Assembly: GCF_050015995.1 (NCBI RefSeq)
Contig: NZ_JBNHEP010000097.1
Coordinates: forward strand, 1 to 64,000
Length of the DNA: 64,000 nucleotides
From: Trichodesmium sp050015995
GTDB lineage: Bacteria > Cyanobacteriota > Cyanobacteriia > Cyanobacteriales > Microcoleaceae
Reading direction: 5' to 3'
Shown: positions 27,125 to 34,944 of the stretch, in pieces
Layout of the letters: each line of letters begins with the position of its first letter
Numbering within the stretch: position 1 is the stretch's first letter
The notes under the pieces: generated by a model
Seen by the model: the letters and a program-made list of their open reading frames with translations, nothing else
Databases searched by the model: none
What the model was told of the DNA's origin: nothing
Translations under genes and position numbers: made by a program

Positions 27125-28099
27125 ATGACAGAAATAACAGCTAATTATGATGAACCGTGGAAAGCAGCAATTTCTGAATATTTTGAATCTTTCCTCAGCT
27201 TCTTTTATCCAGAAATTTATGTCTCTATTAACTGGCAAAAAAAACCAGTTTCCCTAGATAAAGAATTAGAGCAAATTACAGCCTCAGCTACAACAGAAAA
27301 ACGTTATGCCGATAAATTATATCAAGCTTGGTTATTAGATAATCAAGAAATCTGGATATTGATTCATATTGAAGTGCAAAGTCAATATGACCGAGAATTT
27401 AGCGAACGAATGTTTATCTATAATTATCGAGTATTCGACCTTTACAATAAACCAGTAATTAGTTTAGCCATACTAGGAGATGAAAACCCATCTTGGCGAC
27501 CAAATTCCTATCAATATGGTTTAGAAAAAAGTCAAATGAGATTAGATTTTGCCATAGTCAAACTCTTAGATTATCAATGGGAGGAACTAGAAGCAAACAA
27601 TAATCTATTTGCTATAGTAGTAATGGCACACTTGAAAACTAAAAGTACCACAAGCAACCTCACAGAAAGAGAGCAATGGAAATGGCAATTAGTGAGAAGC
27701 TTATACGATAGGGGATTAACCAAGTTTGATATTATCAATCTGTTCAAATTCATTGATAAAATGATGACATTACCCCCAGAATTAGAATCAAACTTTCAAA
27801 CCAAAGTTAATCAATATGAGGAGGAACAAAGAATGGAATTTTTAAGCACTATAGAAGAGTTAGCTATAGAAAGAGGTCAAAAAATAGGTCTGGAAAGAGG
27901 AGCAAAAGAAACTTACCGACAAAATATTCTTGATTTACTGGAAAGACGCTTTAATAGTTTGCCAGAAACTCTGGTAAAAGCTGTTAATGAAATTGATGAC
28001 TTAGCTTGGTTAAAACAGTTACACTTAGAAACAATTACTGTCAGTTCAGTTTCCGAGTTTGAGGAATTACTCAGCAGGAGAAACTCAACAAATATTTAG
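27125..28099 (+). CDS. Rpn/PD-(D/E)XK-type nuclease with a DUF4351-like C-terminus
   Basis: 324 residues. N-terminal part TANYDEPWKAAISEYFESFLSFFYPEIY and the core D-x(n)-E-x-Q element (ADKLYQAWLLDNQEIWILIHIEVQSQYDREFSERMFIYNYRVFDLY) are those of the Rpn/YhgA-like 'putative transposase' family, which are PD-(D/E)XK DNA endonucleases. The C-terminal YRQNILDLLERRFNSLPETLVKAVNEIDDLAWLKQL block is the DUF4351-type helical domain. Rpn nucleases promote RecA-independent recombination in E. coli; cyanobacteria carry many copies of unclear role. It stands alone, followed by restriction-modification relics. A second, more distant Rpn gene is at 59085-59990. Confidence 0.85.
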   Translation: MTEITANYDEPWKAAISEYFESFLSFFYPEIYVSINWQKKPVSLDKELEQITASATTEKRYADKLYQAWLLDNQEIWILIHIEVQSQYDREFSERMFIYNYRVFDLYNKPVISLAILGDENPSWRPNSYQYGLEKSQMRLDFAIVKLLDYQWEELEANNNLFAIVVMAHLKTKSTTSNLTEREQWKWQLVRSLYDRGLTKFDIINLFKFIDKMMTLPPELESNFQTKVNQYEEEQRMEFLSTIEELAIERGQKIGLERGAKETYRQNILDLLERRFNSLPETLVKAVNEIDDLAWLKQLHLETITVSSVSEFEELLSRRNSTNI

Positions 28100-28315
28100 A
28101 TTAAAATATGAGTTATTTTTGGGTAGAGCTGTCACTTTTCATGTTGTACAGCAAAACCCAATCTACAAATAATTATCTCTACAATTAACTGTGAAAATGA
28201 CAGAAATAGCTGTCGCTTAACCCAACTTACAACCAATTTTGTACCTCACTCCTTATGGGAATTGCTATAATTTCGGCAATATTTAATTTAAGCGATCTAA
28301 AAATTACAACAACTA

Positions 28316-28429
28316 ATGCCAGCAAACTATACTGAACTAGAAAAAAGTCTCTGGGATGCTGCAGAGCAACTGCGGGCAAATTCTAAACTTGAACCTATAG
28401 AATTTATCAAGTTAAATTTAGATTGCTAA
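28316..28429 (+). pseudogene. hsdM relic: first 34 codons of a type I methyltransferase
   Basis: ATG at 28316 starts MPANYTELEKSLWDAAEQLRANSKLEP, the usual N-terminus of HsdM, and diverges after about residue 30 before a TAA at 28427. The rest of the ~500-residue methyltransferase is absent. The next sequence is the end of an hsdS gene, so a deletion has joined the beginning of hsdM to the end of hsdS. Confidence 0.85.
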
Positions 28430-28572
28430 ATATTCAAAGCCAACAAAAAATAGCAGCCATCCTCTCCGCTTACGACGACCTAATAGAAAACAACACCCGA
28501 CGCATAGAAATATTAGAATAAATGGCCTGGATGCTCTATCGGAAATGGTTGGTAAATATTAAAACCGAATAA
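28423..28572 (+). pseudogene. hsdS relic: C-terminal end of a type I specificity subunit
   Basis: The frame reads IQSQQKIAAILSAYDDLIENN, TRRIEILE, stop at 28519-28521, then MAWMLYRKWLVNI. This is the conserved C-terminal helical repeat of HsdS subunits (usually ILSAYDDLIENNxRRIxILExMAxxIYxEWFV). Only this end remains, with a stop codon inside. Confidence 0.88.
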
Positions 28573-28588
28573 ACAACCATACTTTTAG

Positions 28589-28921
28589 GGAGCTGCTACT
28601 TGGCTACAAAAATCATCATCTATACTAAATATTTCCCCCCTACTTTTTAACTCTCTCGACCGAGGAGAAGCGTCAGTAATTCAACTTGCTTTAAATGAAA
28701 ATATTGAGACAGTTTGTATTGATTAAATAGTCGGTAGAAGAATTGCCAGACTAAGCGGTCTTTCTGTTACAGGTTCAATCGGAATTTTGCTCCGGGCAAA
28801 ACAGGAAGGCTACCCTTTATCAATAAAAATAGCCATTCAAAAAATGCTTAACCGGAATATTCGTTTAAGTGAAACAGTAATTAATTTTGCCCTCAAACAA
28901 GCAGGAGAAAATCCAGAGTAG
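28589..28921 (+). pseudogene. DUF3368 (PIN-like) protein relic with an internal stop
   Basis: The frame carries ISPLLFNSLDRGEASVIQLA, NENIETVCID, a TAA at 28724-28726 where the family has the second Asp of the DD pair, then VGRRIARLSGLSVTGSIGIL and NIRLSETVINFALKQAGENPE to a TAG at 28919. DUF3368 proteins are PIN-fold toxins usually paired with a UPF0175 antitoxin; the 5' half and antitoxin are missing. Clear relic. Confidence 0.85.
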
Positions 28922-29310
28922 AAAACTCAAAAAATTATGTAAAAATAGAACTAGAGGAACATAAAATGGAATTTTAGAGATTGCTTCGGGGGGTTTGATA
29001 GCTGGAGTTTAGACTAATTAAAGGTCGCCGGAAACTTACCAAGGGAGAATAGTGAGCTCGGCCAACTAGACTGAAACTCTCTGTGAATCAGCATTGCAAC
29101 GACTTTTAAGTCAATTATCCACAGCCTGTGCTATGGGGTAATTGTGCCTTGGCAAGACTTTTTGAATAGTTTGAATAATGTCAACCTCAGCCAAACTATT
29201 CAAAAAAGAAAAATAATCACTCAAGATCACAAACATCTGCACCCCTTATATTCTCCAAGGGTTCTAAGTTTCAAGTCTTCATTGCTTGTGAGCAAATTAT
29301 CTGAATACCC
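28922..29310. other. ~390 bp between the DUF3368 relic and the IS1 element
   Basis: Begins with AGAGATTGCTTCGGGG (28976-28991), an arm of the GAAGCAATCTC palindrome family. CTGGAGTTTAGACTAA at 29002-29017 faces its inverted copy TTAGTCTAAACTCCAG at 30123-30138, on the far side of the IS1 element; without the IS they would lie about 300 bp apart and could be the ends of an older element. The 71-codon frame at 29144 has no recognisable content. Confidence 0.5.
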
Positions 29311-29318
29311 CAAAATTT
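29311..29318. repeat. 8-bp target site duplication, left copy
   Basis: CAAAATTT directly before the IS1 left end; the same octamer stands at 30118-30125 directly after the right end. IS1-family transposition makes 8-9 bp duplications. Confidence 0.88.
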
Positions 29319-29362
29319 GGTGTTGCACAATAGAGAATGATATTCTAGAATTTTATTGAGAA

Positions 29363-30092
29363 ATGGACTGTCCTTATTGTCAAAGCCATAAAGTAGTGAA
29401 AAATGGTCATCGTCAGGGAAAACAGAGTTATCTGTGCCGTGACTGTGGCCGTCAATTTCGAGAAAGTCCCTCTCCTGCGGGTTATAGTTCTGATGTTAAA
29501 GAGCTTTGTGTGAAAATGTCCCTTAATGGCATGGGATTCCGAGCCATTGAGAGAGTGACTGGTATTTCCCATAACACAGTGCTTAACTGGGTACGGCTTG
29601 CAGAAGCACAGATACGCTTTGGATAACTATGAAATACCTGAAACTGCTCAAATAGATGAACTGCAAACTTTTATCGGCTCAAAAAAAACAAAATTTGGGT
29701 CTGGACAGTCGTGAATAGCCAAATGCCAGGAATTCTTAAGTTTGTGATAGGCGTTAGCGAAGCTCCTCTGTAAGAGGCTCGCTCCGCCGTTACCTTTACA
29801 ATATTATGGCAGATGATTCACGGTTGGGCCTGTTTTCTCTACATTACAGATGGATACAAGGTATATCCTTGCTTAATTGACGATTGCGTTCGCGTTAGCG
29901 GTGCGGAGCACTATCACCTAGTAAGTAAAACAGCAATGACGAGAGTAGAAGGAGAAAACTGCCGTCTGAGACACTACGCACGCTAGGTTACATCGCAAAA
30001 CTTTGTGTTACTCCAAGTCCATTGATATGTTGTACAGATCAATTAACTTGCTGATCTATTATTTGAAACATAAGCAAATTCCTCAATTCTCG
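29363..30092 (+). pseudogene. IS1-family transposase, broken
   Basis: The first 87 codons are an intact InsA-like zinc-ribbon and helix-turn-helix part (CPYCQSHKVVKNG, YLCRDCGRQFRES, FRAIERVTGISHNTVLNWV). The InsB-like DDE part continues in another frame as ALDNYEIPETAQIDELQTFIG, with a frameshift near 29690 before WTVVNSQMPGILKFVIG, a GC-rich insertion at about 29749-29790 with a TAA, then TFTILWQMIHGWACFLYITDGYKVYPCLIDD, a second insertion at about 29883-29910, and EHYHLVSKTAMTRVEGENCRLRHY before a TAG. The tail is TLCYSKSIDMLYRSINLLIYYLKH. IS1 transposases often use frameshifting between InsA and InsB, but the stops here are further losses. Confidence 0.88.
29749..29790. repeat. GC-rich palindromic unit inserted in the IS1 transposase
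   Basis: GCGTTAGCGAAGCTCCTCTG then TAAGAGGCTCGCTCCGCCG forms an imperfect hairpin (AGCTCCTCTG/TAAGAGGCT). It belongs to the same GC-rich unit family seen at 3331-3395, 10143-10168, 16633-16700 and 29883-29910, and interrupts the transposase reading between VIG and TFTIL. Confidence 0.7.
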
Positions 30093-30296
30093 TAATCATT
30101 CGTCACTGTGCAACGCCCAAAATTTAGTCTAAACTCCAGTTGATAGAAAAAATAGAAAAATAGGAATTAACTATTTTGTCATACCCTCTCGCAATGACAC
30201 TTTATAGAAGAGTGAATCGCCCGTACAGGAGTAGTGAAGAATTAGGATGAGCAGGGAGTTGTAGAAGAGGTAGTCTTTCATTATAGCCACTTAAAT

Positions 30297-30440
30297 TTTC
30301 TGCCTCACGTTACTCCAAAATGCTTAATTTTTCAGCTTTATTAACACAAAAGCTGGTACTTTTTCCATACCATTAGTTTCTCAAACCTTGATCTGTAAAT
30401 GCTTTTATCTTTAATCAGTAAACCCTACTTATCATTGCGA
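30297..30440 (+). repeat. relic of an IS200/IS605-type left end
   Basis: Aligns with 42071-42210: shared blocks TTTCTGCC, CTGGTACTTTTT (CAGGCACTTTTT in the other), AAACCTT, ATCTGTAAAT(G/A)CTTTTA and CAGTAAACCCTA. At 42 kb this block precedes a TnpB-related gene by ~100 bases; here no such gene remains. Confidence 0.6.
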
Positions 30441-30478
30441 GCAGATGGTTGATAAATATAACTCAGAACAAATTCATA

Positions 30479-30529
30479 CCCTGAAGCAATCTTTTATGAT
30501 TCTAAATTATTTATGAGATTGCTTCAGGG
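30479..30529. repeat. 51-bp palindromic repeat
   Basis: Arms CCCTGAAGCAATCT and AGATTGCTTCAGGG are exact complements around a 23-base centre. A near-identical arrangement stands at 35671-35719, and single arms at 28976 and 60070. Confidence 0.85.
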
Positions 30530-30648
30530 AGTTTGATTTGAATCATATCTTTTATTTTTTTCAGAATAGTTACTAATCATTTTTCGGGAAATTATCAAAA
30601 GAATCTAGACATATATGGTAAAAAAATACTATAATATAAATAACAGCC

Positions 30649-30754
30649 TTTTAACAAAGTTAGAAGTTGTTTTTGTAACTGGAATTTTCAGCAACCGTAC
30701 AAAAAACATTTCACCAACCAACACAGGGTTTTAGACCCAATTATTTTGATAATT
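30649..30754. repeat. dispersed repeat, copy 2
   Basis: Second copy of the ~105-bp repeat described at 14921-15027, in the same orientation, including the near-identical GGGTTTTAGACCCAATTATT block followed by TTGATAAT. Confidence 0.7.
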
Positions 30755-30897
30755 AGGAAGTTATATTACACCCTTTGGTATGCTCCCGTATAAAAGCTAG
30801 GGAAATATCTACTATATTTCAGGTTTTATATTCCCTTAAAGCTTCTTCCAACTTTTGCTAAAGTGCTGCGGGTGTTCAAACTATTGAGGATTTTTAA

Positions 30898-32277
30898 ATG
30901 GCACAAGAAGATAAACAACTTTCTTTATCCCCAGAAGATTACAGTCTATTAACAGACCTCTATCAATTAACAATGGCAGCTTGCTACGTCGGGGAAAAAA
31001 TTGACCAACGGCAAGCCAGTTTTGAGCTATTTGCGCGAAGACTGCCTACAGGTTTTGGCTATCTCATCGCTATGGGTTTAGCACAAGCATTAGACTATCT
31101 GGAAAAATTTCGATTTAGCTCTGAGCAAGTTGATGCTTTAAAGTCAACAGGAATTTTTGCTAATGCTCCTGATAAATTTTGGTCGTTGCTAGCAGAAGCT
31201 AAATTTACTGGAGATGTATGGGCGGTGCCAGAGGGAACAGCTATATTTCCTAATCAACCTCTACTCCGAATAGAAGCGCCACTTTGGCAAGCGCAGTTAG
31301 TGGAAACATATTTATTGAATACAATTAATTACCAAACCCTGATAGCAACAAAAGCAGCAAGAATGCGGGATATTGCTGGAAATGACACCAAATTATTAGA
31401 ATTTGGTACTAGACGCGCATTTAGTCCCCAAGCTAGTATTTGGGCAGCTCGTGCAGCTTTGGCAGGGGGAATGGATGCTACTTCTAATGTTTTGGCAGCC
31501 TTGAAATTAGGTCGGAAACCAGCAGGAACAATGGCTCACGCTTTGGTGATGGCAATATCCGCAGTGGAAGGAAGTGAGGAGGATGCTTTTAATGCTTTTC
31601 AGCGATATTTTCCTCAAGCACCTTTATTGATAGACACTTACGATACTTTGGCAGCTACCCGCTTGTTGGCACAACGAGTTAAAGAGGGTGAAATGCAGCT
31701 CAGTGGGGTAAGATTAGATTCGGGAGATTTAGTTAAGTTATCCCAGGAGGTACGATCGCTACTGCCAGAAGTGACGATTTTTGCTAGTGGAGATATTGAT
31801 GAGTGGGAAATAGCTAGACTTCAGAGGGAAAATGCTTGTATTGATGGGTATGGTATTGGTACTAAGTTGGTAACTGGTGTTCCTGTGAATGGAGTTTATA
31901 AACTGGTAGAAATAGACGGCATTCCTGTTATGAAAAATGCTACTGGGAAAGTGAGTTATCCTGGTCAAAAACAAATATATAGATGTCTGGAAAATAGTCA
32001 ATTGAAACAGGATTATTTGGGATTAATGGATGAAGATGTATCGAATCAAACAGAACCTCAGACTGATTATTTTATAAAATTAATGGTACAAGTAGTTCAG
32101 AATGGGAAAATACTGCAAAAATCAGAAAATTTAGAAGCGATCGCTAAACGTACTGCTATTTCTGTTGCTAGTTTGCCCCCTGAAACTCGCAGTCTAGAAA
32201 ATCCTAGTTTGCCACCAATGAAAATTTCTAATAAATTACAAGAACTTACACAAAAAACTAAAGCTCAAAGAATTTAG
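30898..32277 (+). CDS. pncB: nicotinate phosphoribosyltransferase
   Basis: 459 residues. The enzyme makes nicotinate mononucleotide from nicotinate and PRPP with ATP hydrolysis, entering the Preiss-Handler NAD salvage route. Family marks: LLTDLYQLTMAACY at the N-terminus, FELFARRLPTGFGYLIAMGL, LEFGTRRAFSPQ, GTMAHALVMAI with the histidine that is phosphorylated, LLIDTYDTL, VRLDSGDL and IFASGDIDEWEI at the C-terminal end of the barrel. The tail after KSENLEAIAKRT is non-conserved. It stands near nadD and an NrtR-like regulator, forming an NAD group, though a 560-bp gap and a glycohydrolase separate them. A perfect 12-bp inverted repeat overlaps its stop codon. Confidence 0.95.
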   Translation: MAQEDKQLSLSPEDYSLLTDLYQLTMAACYVGEKIDQRQASFELFARRLPTGFGYLIAMGLAQALDYLEKFRFSSEQVDALKSTGIFANAPDKFWSLLAEAKFTGDVWAVPEGTAIFPNQPLLRIEAPLWQAQLVETYLLNTINYQTLIATKAARMRDIAGNDTKLLEFGTRRAFSPQASIWAARAALAGGMDATSNVLAALKLGRKPAGTMAHALVMAISAVEGSEEDAFNAFQRYFPQAPLLIDTYDTLAATRLLAQRVKEGEMQLSGVRLDSGDLVKLSQEVRSLLPEVTIFASGDIDEWEIARLQRENACIDGYGIGTKLVTGVPVNGVYKLVEIDGIPVMKNATGKVSYPGQKQIYRCLENSQLKQDYLGLMDEDVSNQTEPQTDYFIKLMVQVVQNGKILQKSENLEAIAKRTAISVASLPPETRSLENPSLPPMKISNKLQELTQKTKAQRI

Positions 32278-32295
32278 AATTCAGAATTCTAAATT
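32271..32295. repeat. 25-bp perfect palindrome over the pncB stop codon
   Basis: AATTTAGAATTC, a central A, and GAATTCTAAATT. The pncB TAG lies within the left arm. AT-rich stem; could mark transcript ends but lacks a T tract. Confidence 0.75.
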
Positions 32296-32839
32296 GATCG
32301 ACTTCTCCAAAAATAAAAAATTAAAGCAATTTTTATCTATAAATCTATAAACTGTCAATTATTTATTCCTGTTCCCTGTTCCCTCTTTTATCGAAATGTC
32401 TAATAATTACTTTTTCTGTAATAGAAGGATTGGTTAAAAAGATATTTTTTTCTCCCTTAAAGGAGAAGCTTAAAATATTAGTTTTCCGGTATAGCAATGT
32501 GCGCTGGCATATTTACAAATTATTTTTTGTACGCCTTTTCTAGAAGGCACTTTGAGCTGGGTCTTGTAAATACCTGACAGCTCATTGCTATAAAAGAGAA
32601 CAGAGAAATTTTAGAATTAAAATGTCCTTAAGCAAGTATATCTTTAATTCTTACTTAATTGATGATAAAAAAATTCGCGTCGCGTGTTTATTGTTGCGCT
32701 TTAGCACTATATAAATATTTGCCTCCCTAAAGCGCAATAACGATAGCTACTATTATAAGGGTTTGACCCAATATGATATTTTTGATTAAAAAAGTTGGCT
32801 TTAAACAATTTAATTTCAGTTAATTATCAAGATTAAATT
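32278..32839. other. intergenic region with a MITE
   Basis: Contains the remainder of the palindrome over the pncB stop, a CCTGTTCCCTGTTCCCTC short repeat at about 32367-32385, the 103-bp MITE at 32490-32592 and AT-rich sequence. TCTCCCTTAAAGGAGAAG at 32451-32468 resembles part of the repeat at 34206. No gene. Confidence 0.55.
32490..32592. mobile_element. MITE-like element, 103 bp
   Basis: Imperfect ~29-bp terminal inverted repeats: TATAGCAATG.GC...ATTTACAA on the left and TTGTAAAT...GC.CATTGCTATA on the right. An inner hairpin (GCCTTTTCTAGAAGGC, about 32533-32548) lies in the centre. No coding capacity. The outer TATAGCAAT ends are shared with the elements at 44673-44854 and 60263-60289. 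Confidence 0.8.
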
Positions 32840-33778
32840 ATGAATAATTCCCAAGTATTATCAGGTTTAATGGGTGTATGTATTGGAGATGCTTTAGGGG
32901 TACCTGTAGAATTTTCCAGTCGTAACGAAAGAAGAATGAACCCTGTAACTGAAATGGTTGGTTATGGCGCACATAACCAACCAGCAGGCACCTGGTCTGA
33001 TGATAGTTCCATGACATTATGTTTAGCTGAATGTCTATGTGATGGATTTGATTTAGAAGCGATCGCTCACTCTTTTTATAGATGGCGTTATGAAGATTAT
33101 TGGACTCCTTGGGGTAAAGTTTTTGATATTGGAGGTACCACTGCTGCAGCTATTTCTCGGATTAAAAAAGGTAGACCAGCAATAGAAGCTGGAGGTAGGG
33201 ACGATCGGAATAATGGCAATGGTTCTCTAATGAGAATTTTACCCCTAGCTTATACTTATAAAAACACTAATTTTGCCGAATTAATTCAACAAGTTCACGA
33301 CTGTTCTTGTATAACTCACGGTCATTTAAGGTCACAAATGGCTTGTGGTATTTATATTAGTATAGCTATTTGTTTATTAGAAGGTTTAGAAGCAAAAATA
33401 GCTTACTTACAAGGAATTGAAAATATTAAACAAATATACTCACAAGAAAAGTATGGATCGGAGTTACATCGTTTTCGGAAAATATTTAGTGGAGAAGTTC
33501 AAAATATACCTATTAGCAGAATTCATGCCAGTGGTTATGTACTAGATACATTAGAAGCTTCTTTATGGTGTTTATTAAATACAAACTCTTTTGCGGAGGC
33601 AGTTCTAAAAGCAGTAAATTTAGGAGAAGATACAGATACAACTGGAGCAGTAACAGGTGGTTTAGCAGGAATTTATTATGGTATAGAAAATATGCCCAAT
33701 GAGTGGATAGAAGTTATTGCTAGAAAAGATGATATAGTCAATTTAGCGTCTCGTTTAGAAACTGCTATATCAGATTAG
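32840..33778 (+). CDS. ADP-ribosylglycohydrolase (DraG/ARH family)
   Basis: 312 residues. The family removes ADP-ribose from proteins or small molecules using two Mg/Mn ions. Metal ligands are present in the usual places: GVCIGDALGVPVEF at the start, TWSDDSSMTLCLAECL (the T-D-D site, about 55), RDDRNNGNGSLMRILPLA, CITHGHLRSQMACG and the C-terminal GEDTDTTGAVTGGLAGIYYG (D-x-D at about 268). Homologues include DraG, which reactivates nitrogenase reductase, and tri-ADP-ribosyl hydrolases; the substrate here is unknown. Its place between pncB and nadD ties ADP-ribose turnover to NAD recycling, which is an inference. Confidence 0.9.
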   Translation: MNNSQVLSGLMGVCIGDALGVPVEFSSRNERRMNPVTEMVGYGAHNQPAGTWSDDSSMTLCLAECLCDGFDLEAIAHSFYRWRYEDYWTPWGKVFDIGGTTAAAISRIKKGRPAIEAGGRDDRNNGNGSLMRILPLAYTYKNTNFAELIQQVHDCSCITHGHLRSQMACGIYISIAICLLEGLEAKIAYLQGIENIKQIYSQEKYGSELHRFRKIFSGEVQNIPISRIHASGYVLDTLEASLWCLLNTNSFAEAVLKAVNLGEDTDTTGAVTGGLAGIYYGIENMPNEWIEVIARKDDIVNLASRLETAISD

Positions 33779-33816
33779 GGAGTAGGGAGTAGGGAGTAGG
33801 GAGTAGGGAGTAGGGA
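33777..33816. repeat. tandem heptamer repeat (GGGAGTA)n
   Basis: Five consecutive GGGAGTA units directly after the glycohydrolase stop, ending in GGGAGGGGGA. Same heptamer class, in the opposite orientation, as 8694-8732. Confidence 0.85.
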
Positions 33817-33832
33817 GGGGGAATTATAATTG

Positions 33833-33968
33833 AACCGAACATGATATAGCAATCCTAAATAGCTTGTAACATTTTATCCTAGGGTTTTGGTCTTCAGATC
33901 CTATTTTTGCCTGGGTTTGGAGACCAAACCTCTTACAGTTTTTTTCACAAATCATATCATGTCCGTTC
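33833..33968. mobile_element. MITE-like element, about 135 bp
   Basis: Bounded by AACCGAACATGATAT and ATATCATGTCCGTTC. Inside are TATAGCAATCCTAAATAGCTTG (shared with 44673 and 60263) and a GGGTTTGG.GACCAAACC hairpin at 33912-33930 (shared with 14809 and 60201). Several repeat families thus meet in one element. The 64-codon frame across it is not a gene. Confidence 0.65.
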
Positions 33969-34353
33969 GTATCATTTGTGTAAAAGTCGGGAAAATACAG
34001 GGCTATTTCGTTGTACAATAAAGTGACGATTTTACTTACTTTTAGAGATTAATTGATATATTTCTTTTGAAAAGCATATATTTCGTCATGCACAAAAGTC
34101 AGAAATTAGAATGAAATAGCCATGGAGAAATATCTACCATTATGTAAGATGTAAGATTTTCCTTCTCTTAAAGCTTATTACTTCTTACTTTTTACTTCTT
34201 ACTTTTTACCGAATAATTAAGGTATAAAGCCTCTCCTTTAAAGGAGAAACAAGAAAAAATTTTCCTTTGAATCAATCCTCTTCCTTTTCAGGGAAAAGTA
34301 ATTATCCATTATCCATTAATGAATTCTTCCTTCTCTAAAAATTTACAAAATAA
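33969..34353. other. intergenic region upstream of nadD
   Basis: Contains TTACTTCTTACTTTTTAC short repeats (34178-34208) and the uninterrupted copy of the nested repeat at 34206-34269 (TACCGAATAATTAAGGTATAA, CTCCTTTAAAGGAGAAAC, AAGAAAAAATTTTCCTTT). No gene. Confidence 0.55.
34206..34269 (+). repeat. nested repeat family, empty-site copy
   Basis: Same outer sequence as 16539-16742 and 40675-40810, but AACAAG passes directly into AAAAAATTTTCC without the GC-rich inserts found in the other two copies. Confidence 0.75.
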
Positions 34354-34944
34354 ATGACAAAAATAGCCTTATTTGGAACAAGTGCAGACCCACCAACAGC
34401 AGGACATGAAACGATTATTAAATGGCTCTCTCAAAATTTTGATAAAGTAGTAGTTTGGGCATCAGATAATCCCTTTAAATCCCATCAAACATCTCTAGAA
34501 CAACGTTCGACAATGTTATCTATTTTGATTGAAAATATTGACTCAAATCTAAACAATATTTATCTACATCAAGAATTAAGTAGTCGTCGTACTTTAGAAA
34601 CCATTGAACTTGCCAGAAAAAAATGGCATGATGCCGAATTTACCTTAGTAGTAGGTTCAGATTTAGTCAAACAATTACCAAGTTGGTATCAAATAGAAAA
34701 ACTTTTACAGAAAGTAGAATTATTAATAGTACCTCGCAAAGGTATTACAACAAAAGAGGCAGATTTACAGAAGTTAAAGGAACTAAGTACAGGAGTAAAA
34801 ATAGCTTCTTTAGAAGTTCCAAATGTTTCCTCATCCGCATATCGCGAACAAGGAGACGAAATGACTATTACGCCTCCTATTAAGGATTATATATATCAGC
34901 AGAAGTTATATCAATGCCAGAAAGCGAGTACAGAAAAAATGTAA
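34354..34944 (+). CDS. nadD: nicotinate-nucleotide adenylyltransferase
   Basis: 196 residues. NadD adenylylates nicotinate mononucleotide to deamido-NAD, the step after PncB. The nucleotidyltransferase motif is at the N-terminus as FGTSADPPTAGHETII (T/H-x-G-H), the central TLVVGSDLVKQLPSWYQIEKLL is typical, and the C-terminal ISSTxIR counterpart is NVSSSAYREQGD. The ATG of the following nrtR-like gene (34914) lies inside nadD, so the two are translationally coupled in another frame. Slightly short tail, otherwise ordinary. Confidence 0.93.
   Translation: MTKIALFGTSADPPTAGHETIIKWLSQNFDKVVVWASDNPFKSHQTSLEQRSTMLSILIENIDSNLNNIYLHQELSSRRTLETIELARKKWHDAEFTLVVGSDLVKQLPSWYQIEKLLQKVELLIVPRKGITTKEADLQKLKELSTGVKIASLEVPNVSSSAYREQGDEMTITPPIKDYIYQQKLYQCQKASTEKM

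Larger units (their letters stand above)
29319..30117 (+). mobile_element. IS1-family insertion sequence, 799 bp
   Basis: Bounded by inverted ends GGTGTTGCACA (29319) and TGTGCAACGCC (ends 30117), with an 8-bp CAAAATTT duplication on both sides, as expected for IS1. It contains one transposase region (29363-30093) that is interrupted. The ends and duplication look fresh, while the coding part has stops and two short GC-rich insertions, so the element can no longer move by itself. Confidence 0.9.
30118..30897. other. 780-bp gene-free stretch with mobile-element relics, upstream of pncB
   Basis: Begins with the right target duplication (30118-30125). 30297-30440 resembles 42071-42210, the region upstream of the TnpB-related gene, and is probably a left-end relic of a similar element. 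30479-30529 is a GAAGCAATCT palindrome. 30649-30754 is copy 2 of the dispersed repeat at 14921-15027. The remaining ~140 bases before 30898 should hold the pncB promoter. No gene is supported. Confidence 0.6.

Noticed and set aside
28999..30142. CTGGAGTTTAGACTAA / TTAGTCTAAACTCCAG as the ends of the IS1 element
   Set aside because: The ends at 29319 and 30117 have typical IS1-like tips and an exact 8-bp target duplication, so the outer pair belongs to older flanking sequence.
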